From assembly GCA_039029355.1 (NCBI GenBank), contig JBCCGI010000040.1, forward strand, positions 1 through 64,000: 64,000 nt of DNA, given 5' to 3'. The stretch's first letter is position 1, and each line of letters begins with the position of its first letter. A program made the translations under genes and the position numbers. Origin of the DNA: JBCCGI01 sp039029355 (lineage in GTDB: Bacteria; Planctomycetota; UBA1135; GCA-002686595). The notes under the pieces are model-generated. The model was not told the origin of the DNA and made no database searches. It worked only from the letters and a program-made list of their open reading frames with translations. Below, in pieces: positions 52,648-61,840 of this stretch.

Positions 52648-55476
52648 ATGACCATCGCCGCCCAGCCCGAAGTGGATACCCAACTCCTCAGCCGGATCTG
52701 CGACCGCGCCTTCGCCCAGATGGTGTACATGATCTGGCACGCCAACCACCGCACCGGGAAGCTCCCCGGCGACCCCAAGGTGGGCGGCCACCCGGCGGCC
52801 TGCGCCAGCTCGTGCCACATCCTGGGCGCTCTGCACCTGGCGGTGCGGGAGGTCGGCGACTACGTGTGCTGCAAGCCGCACGCCTCGCCGATGGACCACT
52901 CGTACCACCACCTGATGCGGCTCTTCGGGCGCGAGGACGGCACCTGGTTCGACGACGAGCTGGCGAAGAAGGCCATGCACGGCCTCCGCAGCTACCCGGA
53001 CAACGGCGACTTCAGCTCGGTCTTCCAGAGCTACCACGCGCGCAGCGACGCCGACTCCTACCACTTCCTGCCCTCGGGCTCGGTCGGGATCCCGCCGGTC
53101 GTGTCGGTCTACCTGGCGCTGGCGCACCGCTACATGCGCGACCACGGGCGCGACGTGCCGGACGCGCACTTCTGGTCGCTGATCGGCGACTCGGAGTTCC
53201 GCGAGGGTTCGCTGCTCGAGGCGATGCCCGACGTCGCCGAGCGACAGCTGGGCAACGTCACCTGGATCATCGACTACAACCGCCAGAACCTCGACGGCAC
53301 GCGCATGCCGAACGAGCGCGGGCTGCACTCGCGCGACTGCGACCGCATCGAGCACACCGCGCTCGCCAACGGCTGGCGCGTCATCCAGGTGCGGCACGGC
53401 TCGTTCCGCGAGGAGGTCTTCCGGCGCGAGGGCGGCAAGCACGTGCGCGAGCTCTTCGAGCAGGTGCTGACCGACTACGAGTACCAGCTGGCGCTCTTCA
53501 AGCGCGACCCCGAGCTGATGCGGGCGCTGGTCGAGCAGCACTCCAAGCCGGCCGCGGAGGTGGTCGCGCAGCTGAGCGACGACGAGGTCGTGCGGCTCTT
53601 CGAGAACGTCGGCGGCCACGACATGGACCGTCTGATCGAAGCCCTGCGCCTCGCCAAGCGCGAGCCGGACGAGCCGTACATCGTCATCGCGCACACGATC
53701 AAGGGCTGGAACCTCGACTGCTTCGCAGATCCCTCGAACCACTCCTCGCTCCCCGAGAAGAAAGAGGTCGAGGCGATCCTCGCGCGCGAGGACCTGTCGA
53801 CCGACGACCCGTTCCGCCACTTCGACGACGACACCGACGAGGGGCGCTACCTGGCCGAGCGCGGCGCGCGCTTCCGCAAGGGCATCATCGCCACCCGCAC
53901 CGAGCGCAAGCAGCGCCGCCAGGAGGCGCGCCAGGCCGTCATCGACGCCGGCGGCCTGCCGGAGTCGCTCGACATCGACCTCTCGATGATCCCGATGGTC
54001 CACACCCAGTGGATGTGGGGTCAGCTCGCGGCGAAGATCGTGCGCATCAGCTCCGAAGACGATCAGGTGCCCGAGGACGCCAAGATCCAGAAGAAGCCGC
54101 TGACCGAGAACGAGCGGCGCTGGGCTCCGGTGACCAAGTTCGTGATGACGATGTCGCCCGACGTCGGCACCAGCACGAACATCGCCCCCGTGCTCGACAA
54201 GCGCATCTACGGCGCCGGCGAACCCGGCGGCGAAGAGCCGAGCGACTTCGACGCGCGCCACCCCGAGCTGATGAGCGGCTCGGACCCGTGGACGCGCCAC
54301 ATCCGCTTCGAGATCGCCGAGGCCAACTGCATGTCCGCGGTCGGATCGTTCGGCCGGATGGCCCACTACACGGGCTATCCGTGCTTCCCGATCATGACCG
54401 TGTACGACTTCTTCATCAAACGCGCGCTCGATCAGCTCTTCTACAACCTCTATTGGGGCGCGGAGTTCGTGATCATCGGCACGCCGAGCGGCGTGACGCT
54501 CTCCCCCGAGGGCGCTCAGCACAGCTGGAAGTCCGACATCCAGATCCCGAACCTGATCACGTGGGAGCCGGCCTTCGGCATCGAGGTCGACTGGATCCTC
54601 TCCGACGCGATCCGGCGCCACATGATGGACGAGAACGAGGGCCGGCGCGGCATCCTGATCCGCGCCGTGACCCGCGCGATCCCGCAGAAGCTCCTGCTGC
54701 AGAGCCTGCGCCAGCAGGCGCGCAACAAGGCCTCGCTGCCGCCGGGCGCCGAGCTCAAGCCGCGCGGCGCGGGCGACGACTGGGGAGTGGCGGTCGACGA
54801 GAGCAGCGTTCCGGCCCAGGCCGACGAGGAGCTGCTGCGGCGCGTCCGCGACGAGTGCCTCGAGGGCGCCTACTACCTGCTCGACTGGCGCGGCTACGCC
54901 GGCTACGAGCCCGGCGACAACGTCGTGCACGTCTTCGCGATGGGCTCGCTCGTCGTCGAGGCGGTCGAGGCGGCCCAGGCCCTGGTCGAGCGCGGCGTCT
55001 TCGCCAACGTCATCTCGGTCGCCTCGCCCGAGCTCCTGCTCGGCATCCTGGGCGAGCAGGACGGCTACCGCCACCTGCGCGACGACCTCGGGGTCACCGG
55101 CGACCTGCACGTCACCGACGCCGAGACGCTCGGCGAGGCCGGCGTGGTCGGCATCGCCGGCCGGCGCGTCCCGGTCGTCGCGGTGTGCGACGGCGAGGCG
55201 GGCCTGCTCGACAACATCGGCTCGGTGGTCGGCGTCAAGCAGGTCACCCAGGCGGTGCGCAAGTTCTCCAAGTGCGGCCGGCCCGACCAGATCTTCGCCT
55301 TCCAGGACCTCGACGCGGACGCGATCGTCGAGGCCTGCGGGCGCGCCCTGGCCGAGACGGCCGAGGAGACGCTGCGCGTCTCGCCGCGCGCGCTAGAGCA
55401 GGCCGCCGGCCGCGAAGCCCCGCGCCGCGACTGGCGCACGCTCTGGCCCGACGCCCCCGGTCCGAACGGCGCATGA
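52648..55476 (+). CDS. aceE: Pyruvate dehydrogenase E1 component, homodimeric type
   Basis: 942 aa, slightly longer than E. coli AceE (~887). ATG at 52648 was chosen over an upstream GTG (52606) because the latter adds only non-conserved residues. ThDP-binding segments are visible: HFWSLIGDSEFREGSLLEA and WIIDYNRQNLDGTRMPNE. The family landmarks YIVIAHTIKGWNL, the transketolase-type pyrimidine domain (MSAVGSFGRMAHYTGYPCFP; VIIGTPSGVTLSPEGAQHS) and the C-terminal domain (VHVFAMGSLVVEAVEAAQAL) are also present. It decarboxylates pyruvate for acetyl-CoA formation. The E2 and E3 genes are not adjacent; instead a Nudix gene overlaps its stop. A related alpha-keto acid substrate cannot be excluded. 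Confidence 0.88.
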   Translation: MTIAAQPEVDTQLLSRICDRAFAQMVYMIWHANHRTGKLPGDPKVGGHPAACASSCHILGALHLAVREVGDYVCCKPHASPMDHSYHHLMRLFGREDGTWFDDELAKKAMHGLRSYPDNGDFSSVFQSYHARSDADSYHFLPSGSVGIPPVVSVYLALAHRYMRDHGRDVPDAHFWSLIGDSEFREGSLLEAMPDVAERQLGNVTWIIDYNRQNLDGTRMPNERGLHSRDCDRIEHTALANGWRVIQVRHGSFREEVFRREGGKHVRELFEQVLTDYEYQLALFKRDPELMRALVEQHSKPAAEVVAQLSDDEVVRLFENVGGHDMDRLIEALRLAKREPDEPYIVIAHTIKGWNLDCFADPSNHSSLPEKKEVEAILAREDLSTDDPFRHFDDDTDEGRYLAERGARFRKGIIATRTERKQRRQEARQAVIDAGGLPESLDIDLSMIPMVHTQWMWGQLAAKIVRISSEDDQVPEDAKIQKKPLTENERRWAPVTKFVMTMSPDVGTSTNIAPVLDKRIYGAGEPGGEEPSDFDARHPELMSGSDPWTRHIRFEIAEANCMSAVGSFGRMAHYTGYPCFPIMTVYDFFIKRALDQLFYNLYWGAEFVIIGTPSGVTLSPEGAQHSWKSDIQIPNLITWEPAFGIEVDWILSDAIRRHMMDENEGRRGILIRAVTRAIPQKLLLQSLRQQARNKASLPPGAELKPRGAGDDWGVAVDESSVPAQADEELLRRVRDECLEGAYYLLDWRGYAGYEPGDNVVHVFAMGSLVVEAVEAAQALVERGVFANVISVASPELLLGILGEQDGYRHLRDDLGVTGDLHVTDAETLGEAGVVGIAGRRVPVVAVCDGEAGLLDNIGSVVGVKQVTQAVRKFSKCGRPDQIFAFQDLDADAIVEACGRALAETAEETLRVSPRALEQAAGREAPRRDWRTLWPDAPGPNGA

Positions 55477-56033
55477 ACGACGGCTTCCCCGAGCTCGAGC
55501 CCTTCCCGCCCTTCCCGGTCCTCGGCAGCGAGCGCATCTACGACTCGCCGTGGTGCGGCCTGCGCCGCGACATGCTGGAGCTCGAGGGCGGCAAGATGCA
55601 GGAGTACCACGTCTTCGAGATCTCGCCCGCGGTCTGCATCGTCCCGGTGCTCGCGGACGGCTCGATCGCGATGATCTGGCAGCATCGCCACCCCCATGGC
55701 CGCACCCACTGGGAGGTCCCGGCCGGCCGCACCCACGAGGGCGAAGATCCCGCCGACGCCGCCCGCCGCGAGCTCTTGGAGGAGACCGGCCTGAGCTCCC
55801 CCCGCATCGAGCCGGTCGCGGGCTTCTACCCCACCAACGGCATCAGCGACCACTACGCCTACATCTTCGTCGCCCACGACTGCACGGCGACCGCCGAGCC
55901 GACGCTGGACGAGGCCGAGCGCCTGACGACCCACGAGCTGCCGCGCGAGGCGGTGCGCAAGCGGCTGCTGGCGGGCGGGTTCGAGGACGGGTTTACGGCG
56001 CTGGCGCTGCTGTACTACTTCGCGCGCGGCTGA
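55473..56033 (+). CDS. Nudix hydrolase (ADP-ribose pyrophosphatase-like)
   Basis: 186 aa. ATG at 55473 overlaps the aceE stop (ATGA). The complete Nudix box is GRTHEGEDPADAARRELLEE followed by TGL, matching GX5EX7REUXEEXGU. The preceding strands (ISPAVCIVPVLADGSIAMIWQHRHP) and the following GFYPTNGISDHYAYIFVAHD fit ADP-ribose/nucleoside-diphosphate-sugar hydrolases. Activity would be Mg2+-dependent cleavage of a nucleoside diphosphate linked to X. Coupling with pyruvate dehydrogenase suggests a housekeeping role in NAD(H)- or CoA-derived metabolites, but that is inference. Confidence 0.9.
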   Translation: MNDGFPELEPFPPFPVLGSERIYDSPWCGLRRDMLELEGGKMQEYHVFEISPAVCIVPVLADGSIAMIWQHRHPHGRTHWEVPAGRTHEGEDPADAARRELLEETGLSSPRIEPVAGFYPTNGISDHYAYIFVAHDCTATAEPTLDEAERLTTHELPREAVRKRLLAGGFEDGFTALALLYYFARG

Positions 56034-56141
56034 GGGCGAGAAGCGCGTTTGCGGCCTGCGGAACACCGAGGCCGCAGGAACAACGCTCTCAGCGACTCGA
56101 CGACGCTCTGGGCGCGCGCCCGGTCTATACCGGGAGCAGTC

Positions 56142-56325
56142 CTAGCCCGATGTCGTCACAAGATCGCGAGCCCGAATCGTTCAGGCCGTTTTGTGGCCGT
56201 GCTCTGCGAGTGCCGACGCCGCAGGCGACCCTGAACGGGTCGTCGAGGACGGCGGTGCTCGCAAAGTGCGGCCACAAAGCGACCTGGGCGATTCGGGCCG
56301 CGAGCTTGTGACGACATCGGGCTAG
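56142..56325. mobile_element. 184-bp MITE-like long imperfect palindrome
   Basis: The ends are perfect 21-bp inverted repeats (56142-56162 and 56305-56325), beginning CTAGCCCGATGTCGTCAC. Complementarity continues with mismatches to a centre at ~56234, where CGACCC-TGAAC-GGGTCG forms the loop, so the whole element folds into one hairpin. CTAG at both tips may be a target duplication. Both strands can be read as similar short peptides, a simple effect of the symmetry. There is no transposase; it resembles a non-autonomous element. The rest of the 56034-56412 gap holds nothing else I can identify. Confidence 0.7.
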
Positions 56326-56412
56326 ATCCAAGCAACTCGTGGCCCGCGTCGGGGGCTGCCTCACCGGCTCCCCGCCCACTCCAGCAAGCGCAGATCCCCG
56401 GAGGCGCCGGCC

Positions 56413-57252
56413 CTAAAAGCCGTAGAACTCGGCGATCGTCCCGCCGACGGCCTCGATCGCGGTGAGCTGCGAGCCCGCGTACTCGGTCCACTCGTCCAGG
56501 ACTCCGTCGCCATCCTGGTCGACGAGCACCAGCGCCCCATCGTCGTCGTGGGCGAAGTTGCAGTGGTACTGGTAGACGTACTCTCCGTCTTGGTTGACCC
56601 CGCCCCACCAGCCGACGTAGCTCTCAAGCGCGAGCGAAGGCGCCTGCTCGGTCGTGACGAGCACCGAGATGTTGCCGCTGCTCGCGTCCACGCGGCGCAG
56701 TTCGCGCGCCCCGTCGAACTGCAGGAAGGCGGCGTCCCGTAGACCGTTGACGGGGTTCAGCATGCGCACGAAGCCGAGCTCGCCGGCCGGCTGATCATAG
56801 AGAACCGTCCTCTGCACGGGCGTCGTCGTCGCCGGGCCGGGCAGCGCGGCAAGCGCCAGATCCCAACGTTCGATCACCGTACGCCCGTTGGACGGACGCT
56901 TCCCGGCGACGAGCAGGCTCTGCCCATCCACGAGCCGCTTGTCGCTCACGCGCGACGCTGCGGTGGGCCAGAAATCGAGGTCGAAGCGCTCGTTCTCATG
57001 CAGACGCTCCCCCCCCGCTCCGTCGAAGGACCAGGCGATCTCGAGCTGCTTTTCGATCGTGTCGATTCGAACAAGGCCGACGAGGGCCTGGCCGACAAAG
57101 GCGGTCGGCCGCACCTGCGTTTGGCGTGGCCACGCGGCTGGAGGAGCACGATGTACGGTCGCGATGTTGAACGGGACTACAGGCCTCGCGCGTTTGCGTT
57201 TACCGATGAAGTCGAAGAGTAAGACACAGCGCGGGCTGCGGCCGAGCCCCAT
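56413..57252 (-). CDS. Hypothetical protein without signal peptide
   Basis: 279 aa from ATG at 57252. Beta-rich throughout (TIEKQLEIAWSFDGAGGERL; RVSDKRLVDGQSLLVAGKRP; NISVLVTTEQAPSLALESYV; GEYVYQYHCNFAHDDDGALV), with a calcium-loop-like DQDGDGVLDEWTEYAG near the C-terminus. This suggests a secreted propeller-type protein, but the N-terminus (MGLGRSPRCVLLFDFIGKRK) is not a signal peptide, so the gene may be 5'-truncated or rearranged. Base composition and codon use are less GC-biased than in the neighbours. It lies beside the MITE-like hairpin. Function unknown. Confidence 0.55.
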   Translation of the reverse strand: MGLGRSPRCVLLFDFIGKRKRARPVVPFNIATVHRAPPAAWPRQTQVRPTAFVGQALVGLVRIDTIEKQLEIAWSFDGAGGERLHENERFDLDFWPTAASRVSDKRLVDGQSLLVAGKRPSNGRTVIERWDLALAALPGPATTTPVQRTVLYDQPAGELGFVRMLNPVNGLRDAAFLQFDGARELRRVDASSGNISVLVTTEQAPSLALESYVGWWGGVNQDGEYVYQYHCNFAHDDDGALVLVDQDGDGVLDEWTEYAGSQLTAIEAVGGTIAEFYGF

Positions 57253-57334
57253 CCGCTAGCGAGATCCCTCGCTGCTCAAGCCCCGCTGCATAGCCGGCGT
57301 CGCCGGCCGCGGACGCATTGCCGCTGCGGCGGTA

Positions 57335-58282
57335 CTACCGCACGGACGCCGCGTGCAGCGCGTCGATCGCGCCGAACAGCACCTCGGCCGTGCGCGACGG
57401 AAGCGCCGCGCACCAGCTCTTCTCCCAGTGCGGGTTGGTCGCGTAGTAGGCGCCGTCGCCGGTCGGCACGCCGATCCAGAGCGCCGCGCGCTCGTCGCCC
57501 TCGAGGTCGAGCTCGAGCAGCGTTTCAGGCGGGCTTCCGAAGCCGTTCTTCGGCTCGATGCGGGCGTCGATGAGGTCGGTGAACACCAGCGTCGAGGCGA
57601 CCTGTAGCACGCGCTCGACCAGGTTCTTCGGCACGGTCTTGTCCGGGTCGTTGAGCACGCGCCAGCCGTCCGCTCCGCGCAGCAGGTCGAGGAAGATGCG
57701 GCCGCCCTCGTGCGAGATCGCGACGCCGCGCACCTCGACCGGGTCGAAGCGCACGAGCTGGGCGTCGAGCCAGGCCCCGGGGTCGGTGCCCACGGGCTGC
57801 AGCCCCGAGGCGCGGAAGACCTCGTCGCCCTCCGCGAGGCGCACGTTGCTGCCGGTCGCGAGGCCCGCGGGGGCGCCCTGCACCAGCTCGGCGAGCAGCT
57901 CGCCCGCTCCGCCGTAGAAGGCGAGCCGCACGCCCGCCGTCCCCACGCCGTGGGCGTCGAAGGACGACGGCTCGGAGCCGACGCGGTCGGAGCGCGGCAC
58001 CGCGGCGACGCGCGCGAGGAGCTCGTCGACGGCGTAGCCGTAGGCGCCGAAGCCGTCACGGGACGGCAGGGTCCACGGCTCTTCGGGGCCGCCGCGCAGC
58101 AGCTCGAGCGCCGCGGCGCCCGGGGGCGTCAGGACCACGCGCTCGACCCGCGCGGGCTCGAAGCCGGTGAGGAGCGGGCCGGCGTCCTGCACCTGCTGCT
58201 CGTCGCGCTCCAACGCCACGCTGGCGAAGGCGAGCCCCGAGAACACCAGCAGCAGGACGACGTTGCGGGGATGGAGCCTCAT
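57335..58282 (-). CDS. DUF4340-like membrane-anchored protein of the Gld-type ABC operon
   Basis: 315 aa. ATG at 58282 overlaps the upstream gene's stop (ATGA). One N-terminal membrane helix (NVVLLLVFSGLAFASVAL) is followed by a repeated beta-rich domain (GFEPARVERVVLTPPGAAAL; WTLPSRDGFGAYGYAVDELL; FDPVEVRGVAISHEGGRIFL), the layout of DUF4340 proteins, which are commonly encoded with GldG-like proteins. Probably an extracytoplasmic component of the ABC complex. Last gene of a four-gene operon. Confidence 0.75.
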   Translation of the reverse strand: MRLHPRNVVLLLVFSGLAFASVALERDEQQVQDAGPLLTGFEPARVERVVLTPPGAAALELLRGGPEEPWTLPSRDGFGAYGYAVDELLARVAAVPRSDRVGSEPSSFDAHGVGTAGVRLAFYGGAGELLAELVQGAPAGLATGSNVRLAEGDEVFRASGLQPVGTDPGAWLDAQLVRFDPVEVRGVAISHEGGRIFLDLLRGADGWRVLNDPDKTVPKNLVERVLQVASTLVFTDLIDARIEPKNGFGSPPETLLELDLEGDERAALWIGVPTGDGAYYATNPHWEKSWCAALPSRTAEVLFGAIDALHAASVR

Positions 58283-60039
58283 GCGGTGCCTCCGCGGTTG
58301 AGCAGGAACCGACCGCCGAACGCGAGGCCGACGGCCAAGAGGAGCGACGCGCCGGTGGCGGTCGCCATGAAGAGCCAGCGCCGGCGCTCGGCCGCGGCTT
58401 CCGCCTCGGCGAGCAGCTTCGGATCGACGCCCTCGAGCGCCAGCGCGCCGGAGCCCTCCAGGGTCGGCAGGCCGCGGCGCTCCTTCTCCTCCGCCAAAAG
58501 ATCGACGATGCGCCGCTCGCGCGGTCGCTTCGCGCGCAGGGCGATCAGCTCGTCCTCGAGGCAGAGCCAGTCGACCAGGTTCTCGAAGAGCAGCTGGTTG
58601 CGCGCGGTGAAGAACTTGCCGTCGCTCGCCCAGTCGGCGTCGCCGAGCACCACCACGGTGCCGCCCTCGCCGCCGGTGAGCACGTCCTCGTCGGTGAGGG
58701 TGATCTCGCGCGCCGGGGGCTCGCGGCCCTCCTCGAGCGCGCGCCGCACGGCGTCGCTCCACAGCGACTCGGCGATCGCGTCGCGCGCCGCCGGGGCGCC
58801 GCTGGCGAAGGCCGACGGAAAGCGGCCTGCGACCGCGACCGCCAGGTCGAGCGGCCGGCCCGGCTCGGTGGCGAGCAGCTCGACGCCGCGCGTGTTCAGG
58901 CCCTCGCCGCGGGTCTCCAAGGCCTCGCCCGCGTCGACCGGCCAGGAGTCCTCGGAGCTGCGCACGAGCGAGGTGTGTGCGAGGCCTTCGACCGCGCTCG
59001 TCGCCAGCGGGTGCACCCAGAAGAAGTCCGCCCCCGGCAGCTGCCCGGTCACCGGCACCTCGGGCTCCATACCGCCCTCGCCGACGTTGACCCAGAACGG
59101 ATACTGCGAGCGCCCCACGCCCGAGATCGAGAGCCAGTTGGCCTCCTGGTCCCAGGCGAGCTCGGGCGTGACCTCGACGCCCCAGGCGGCGAGCATGCTC
59201 TCCAGGCCGCTCTCGACCAGCGCCGCCTGCAGCGCGTTCAGGTCGATGCGCACGCGCTCTAGACACAGGAGCAAGCGCCCGCCGCGCTGGACGAACTGAT
59301 CGAGCGCGAACGCGGCGCGCGGGTGCAGCCCGGTCGGGCGCGCGACGACGACGAGCTGCACGTCGTCGGGCACGGCGCTGCCGTCGGCGAGGCCGACCAG
59401 CTCGCGCACGCGGTAGCGCCCGGACAGCAGCCGGCGAGCCTCGCCGAAGTCGTCGACCGACTCGGCGCTGCCCGCGCCGGCCAGGAAGCCGACCGAGATC
59501 TCGCGCTCGCGCACCAGGACCGACAGCTCGGCCAGGAAGGCGTAGGAGAAGGACTGCGGCAGCACGAAGGGCAGCACCGCCTCGCGGCCGCGGTAGCGCA
59601 GCAGGAGGCCGAGGAAGACCTCCTGGGTCAGCTCGGACGTGCCCTGCACCGCGCGCAGCGGCACGGGCTCGATGCCGTAGCGCTGGGCCTCCAGGCGCAC
59701 CTCCGACGAGCCGTTGGGGTCGGCGAAGACGACCTCCATGCGGCCGCGCGCCGCGTCCTCGTACTCGCGCAGCTGGTCCAGCAGGCGGCTCTTGGCGAGC
59801 TGAACCGGTCCGTGCTTCACGTCGCCGGTGAAGAAGGCCTTCACCTGCAGCAGGTCCTCGAGTGAGCCCAGCATCTCGTCCGCCACCGGGCTCGGCGCGA
59901 ACAGCTGCTCCTCGGAGAGATCCAGCCGCAGGCGCAGGTGGTCCTTGGCGAGCCGGTTGCCGAGCACCACCGCACCCACGAGCAGGAGCGCCGTCAGCCA
60001 GGCGTTGAAGAGCCACTCGCGCCGCGATCGAATCCGCAT
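58279..60039 (-). CDS. GldG-like ABC transporter accessory protein
   Basis: 586 aa. An N-terminal membrane helix (WLTALLLVGAVVLGNRLA) is followed by the GldG-family start (LDLSEEQLFAPSPVADEMLG...VKAFFTGDVKHG). The ABC-associated extracytoplasmic domain comes next (ALDQFVQRGGRLLLCLERVR; FFWVHPLATSAVEGLAHTSL; TVVVLGDADWASDGKFFTARNQ truncated across strands), and a C-terminal helix (WLFMATATGASLLLAVGLAFGG) ends the protein. In Bacteroidota GldG acts with GldA and GldF in gliding/secretion; in Planctomycetota the system's role is not established. It lies between the permease (10-bp gap) and the DUF4340-like gene (overlap). Confidence 0.82.
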   Translation of the reverse strand: MRIRSRREWLFNAWLTALLLVGAVVLGNRLAKDHLRLRLDLSEEQLFAPSPVADEMLGSLEDLLQVKAFFTGDVKHGPVQLAKSRLLDQLREYEDAARGRMEVVFADPNGSSEVRLEAQRYGIEPVPLRAVQGTSELTQEVFLGLLLRYRGREAVLPFVLPQSFSYAFLAELSVLVREREISVGFLAGAGSAESVDDFGEARRLLSGRYRVRELVGLADGSAVPDDVQLVVVARPTGLHPRAAFALDQFVQRGGRLLLCLERVRIDLNALQAALVESGLESMLAAWGVEVTPELAWDQEANWLSISGVGRSQYPFWVNVGEGGMEPEVPVTGQLPGADFFWVHPLATSAVEGLAHTSLVRSSEDSWPVDAGEALETRGEGLNTRGVELLATEPGRPLDLAVAVAGRFPSAFASGAPAARDAIAESLWSDAVRRALEEGREPPAREITLTDEDVLTGGEGGTVVVLGDADWASDGKFFTARNQLLFENLVDWLCLEDELIALRAKRPRERRIVDLLAEEKERRGLPTLEGSGALALEGVDPKLLAEAEAAAERRRWLFMATATGASLLLAVGLAFGGRFLLNRGGTA

Positions 60040-60049
60040 CGAAGTCCCG

Positions 60050-60799
60050 CTAGCGCCAGCGGCGCCCCTCCACGACCGCGATGTTGAGGTAGAGCCCGAG
60101 CAGCACCAGGAGCCCGTGGTAGAGCGCGTCGCGACCGTCGAGGACGCCGCGCGTCACCGTGTCGAGGTAGTGCACCGGCGGGCTCGCGTACCAGGCGGCC
60201 TCGGCCAGGCCGGGCGGCAGCGCGCGCACGAACAGGCTCAGGCTCCAGAGGAGCACGAGCAGGCCGGCGGACAGCAGGAAGGCGACCAGCTCCTCCTGCG
60301 CGAGCGCGCTCGCGCAGAGGCCGATCGCGATGCACCCGCCGGCGAGCAGCGCGGCGCCGGCGACACCGCTCGCGACGGCGCCCCAGTCGAGCGGCCCGAG
60401 CCGGTCGACGACCAGCGCCAGCGGCAGCGCCGCCAGCAGCACCAGGGCCACCGCCAGCGTCCAGGCGGCGAGGAACTTGCCGAGCACCGCCTCGCCCGGG
60501 CGCACGGGGTGGGTCAGGAGGAGCTCCTCGGTGCCGCTGCGGCGCTCGGCGGCCCAGGCGCCCATCGTCAGCGCCGGCGCGAGCAGCGCGAAGAACAGCG
60601 GCAGCCAGCTGAAGAAGGCCTGCAGCGACGCGGTGCGGCCCTCCCAAAAGCCCGGCGCGCGGCGGTCGCCGACCGGGAAGCCGAGGAAGAAGAAGCCGGC
60701 GTGCAGACCGACCACGAACAGCATCGCGGCGACCAGCGCCACCGGCGAGTCGAGCGTGCCGCCGAGCTCGCGGCGGAAGATGGCGTGGACGCGGCTCAC
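60050..60799 (-). CDS. ABC-2 type permease, GldF-like
   Basis: 249 aa from GTG at 60799, overlapping the ATPase stop. Six hydrophobic segments (LVAAMLFVVGLHAGFFFLGF; LPLFFALLAPALTMGAWAAE; AAWTLAVALVLLAALPLALV; and three more) and the family signature WAAERRSGTEELLLTHPVRP between helices 2 and 3 identify an ABC-2 membrane subunit of the GldF type. It pairs with the ATPase encoded immediately upstream. The cargo is unknown. Confidence 0.85.
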   Translation of the reverse strand: MSRVHAIFRRELGGTLDSPVALVAAMLFVVGLHAGFFFLGFPVGDRRAPGFWEGRTASLQAFFSWLPLFFALLAPALTMGAWAAERRSGTEELLLTHPVRPGEAVLGKFLAAWTLAVALVLLAALPLALVVDRLGPLDWGAVASGVAGAALLAGGCIAIGLCASALAQEELVAFLLSAGLLVLLWSLSLFVRALPPGLAEAAWYASPPVHYLDTVTRGVLDGRDALYHGLLVLLGLYLNIAVVEGRRWR

Positions 60800-61752
60800 G
60801 GGCGTTCCTCCTCGGCCACCGCCGCCGCGGGCTGCGTGCGGCGCAGGAAGACCTGCTCGAGGCTGGGGAGCTCGTGGCGCAGCTCGACCAGCGTCCAGCC
60901 CTTGGCGCGGGCCAGCTCGCCGACCCGCCGTGCGCAGGCGTGGCGGTCGTCGACCTCGAGCGCGACGCCGCGGCGGCCCGCGTCGTCGACGCCGGTGCGG
61001 CGGGCGGCGGCGACGCCCTCGACCCGCCCGAGCTCGGTCACGGCGTCGTCGCCGGCGTCCTCGATCGTGACGCGCAGCTCGGCACGCTCGCCGGCGGCGA
61101 GGTCGAGCGGCGTCCCGTCGGCGACGACCTTGCCGCCGGCCAGGATCACGACCCGGCGGCAGGTCTCCTGCACCTCGCTCAGGACGTGCGTGGACAAGAG
61201 GATGGTCTTGCGCTCGCCCAGGTCGCGGACCAGCTCGCGCATGCGCGTCACCTCGGCCGGGTCGAGCCCGCCGGTCGGCTCGTCGAGGATCAGCACGTCG
61301 GGGTCCGAGAGCAGCGCCTGGGCCAGCCCCACGCGCTGGCGGTAGCCCTTCGAGAGCGTCCCGATGCGCTGGCGCGCGCGCCCCTCGAGGCCGCAGTCGC
61401 CGATCACGCGGGCGATCGCGGCGCGGCGCTCGGAGCGGCCGAGGCCGCGGATGCGGCCGACGAAGTCGAGGTAGAGCTCGACCCGCATGCGCCGGTAGAG
61501 CGGCGTGCTCTCGGGCAGGTAGCCGACGGCGCGGCGGGTCTCCAGGTCCTCGGGATGCACCGCGCGGCCGCCGATCGCGAGCGTCCCGGCGTCGGGGAAG
61601 AGGTAGCCCGCCAGGCACCGCATGGTGGTCGACTTGCCCGCGCCGTTGGGGCCCAGGAAGCCCACCACCTCGCCGCGCTCGACCGAGAACGTGACGCCGT
61701 CGACGGCGCGCAGCTCTCCGTAGCGCTTCTCCAGGGCTTCGACGCGGATCAT
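60796..61752 (-). CDS. ABC transporter ATP-binding protein, GldA-like
   Basis: 318 aa. Walker A GPNGAGKST (~34-42), Q-loop region RRAVGYLPESTPLYRRMRVE, signature LSKGYRQRVGLAQAL, Walker B VLILDEPTGGLDP and the H-loop STHVLSEV are all intact. A C-terminal ~95-residue extension (DAAVTELGRVEGV-like; LVELRHELPSLEQVFLRRT) is common in ABC-2 ATPases. It powers the permease encoded 4 bp into its 3' end. Its promoter would lie in the 140-bp gap shared with a divergent gene and containing a 30-bp palindrome. Confidence 0.92.
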   Translation of the reverse strand: MIRVEALEKRYGELRAVDGVTFSVERGEVVGFLGPNGAGKSTTMRCLAGYLFPDAGTLAIGGRAVHPEDLETRRAVGYLPESTPLYRRMRVELYLDFVGRIRGLGRSERRAAIARVIGDCGLEGRARQRIGTLSKGYRQRVGLAQALLSDPDVLILDEPTGGLDPAEVTRMRELVRDLGERKTILLSTHVLSEVQETCRRVVILAGGKVVADGTPLDLAAGERAELRVTIEDAGDDAVTELGRVEGVAAARRTGVDDAGRRGVALEVDDRHACARRVGELARAKGWTLVELRHELPSLEQVFLRRTQPAAAVAEEERP

Positions 61753-61840
61753 GGGGGCGAACAGGATGCCGATTGGACGGCTGGGACACTAGGCCCATCG
61801 ACCGCCGCGGTTGCGCTCTGGGCCCGGGCTAGCCGCCGCC

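Noticed and set aside
56142..56325. Short reading frames on both strands inside the long palindrome as genes
   Set aside because: The similar peptides (each containing SSPMSSQ) arise because the DNA is palindromic; no ribosome sites and no independent support.
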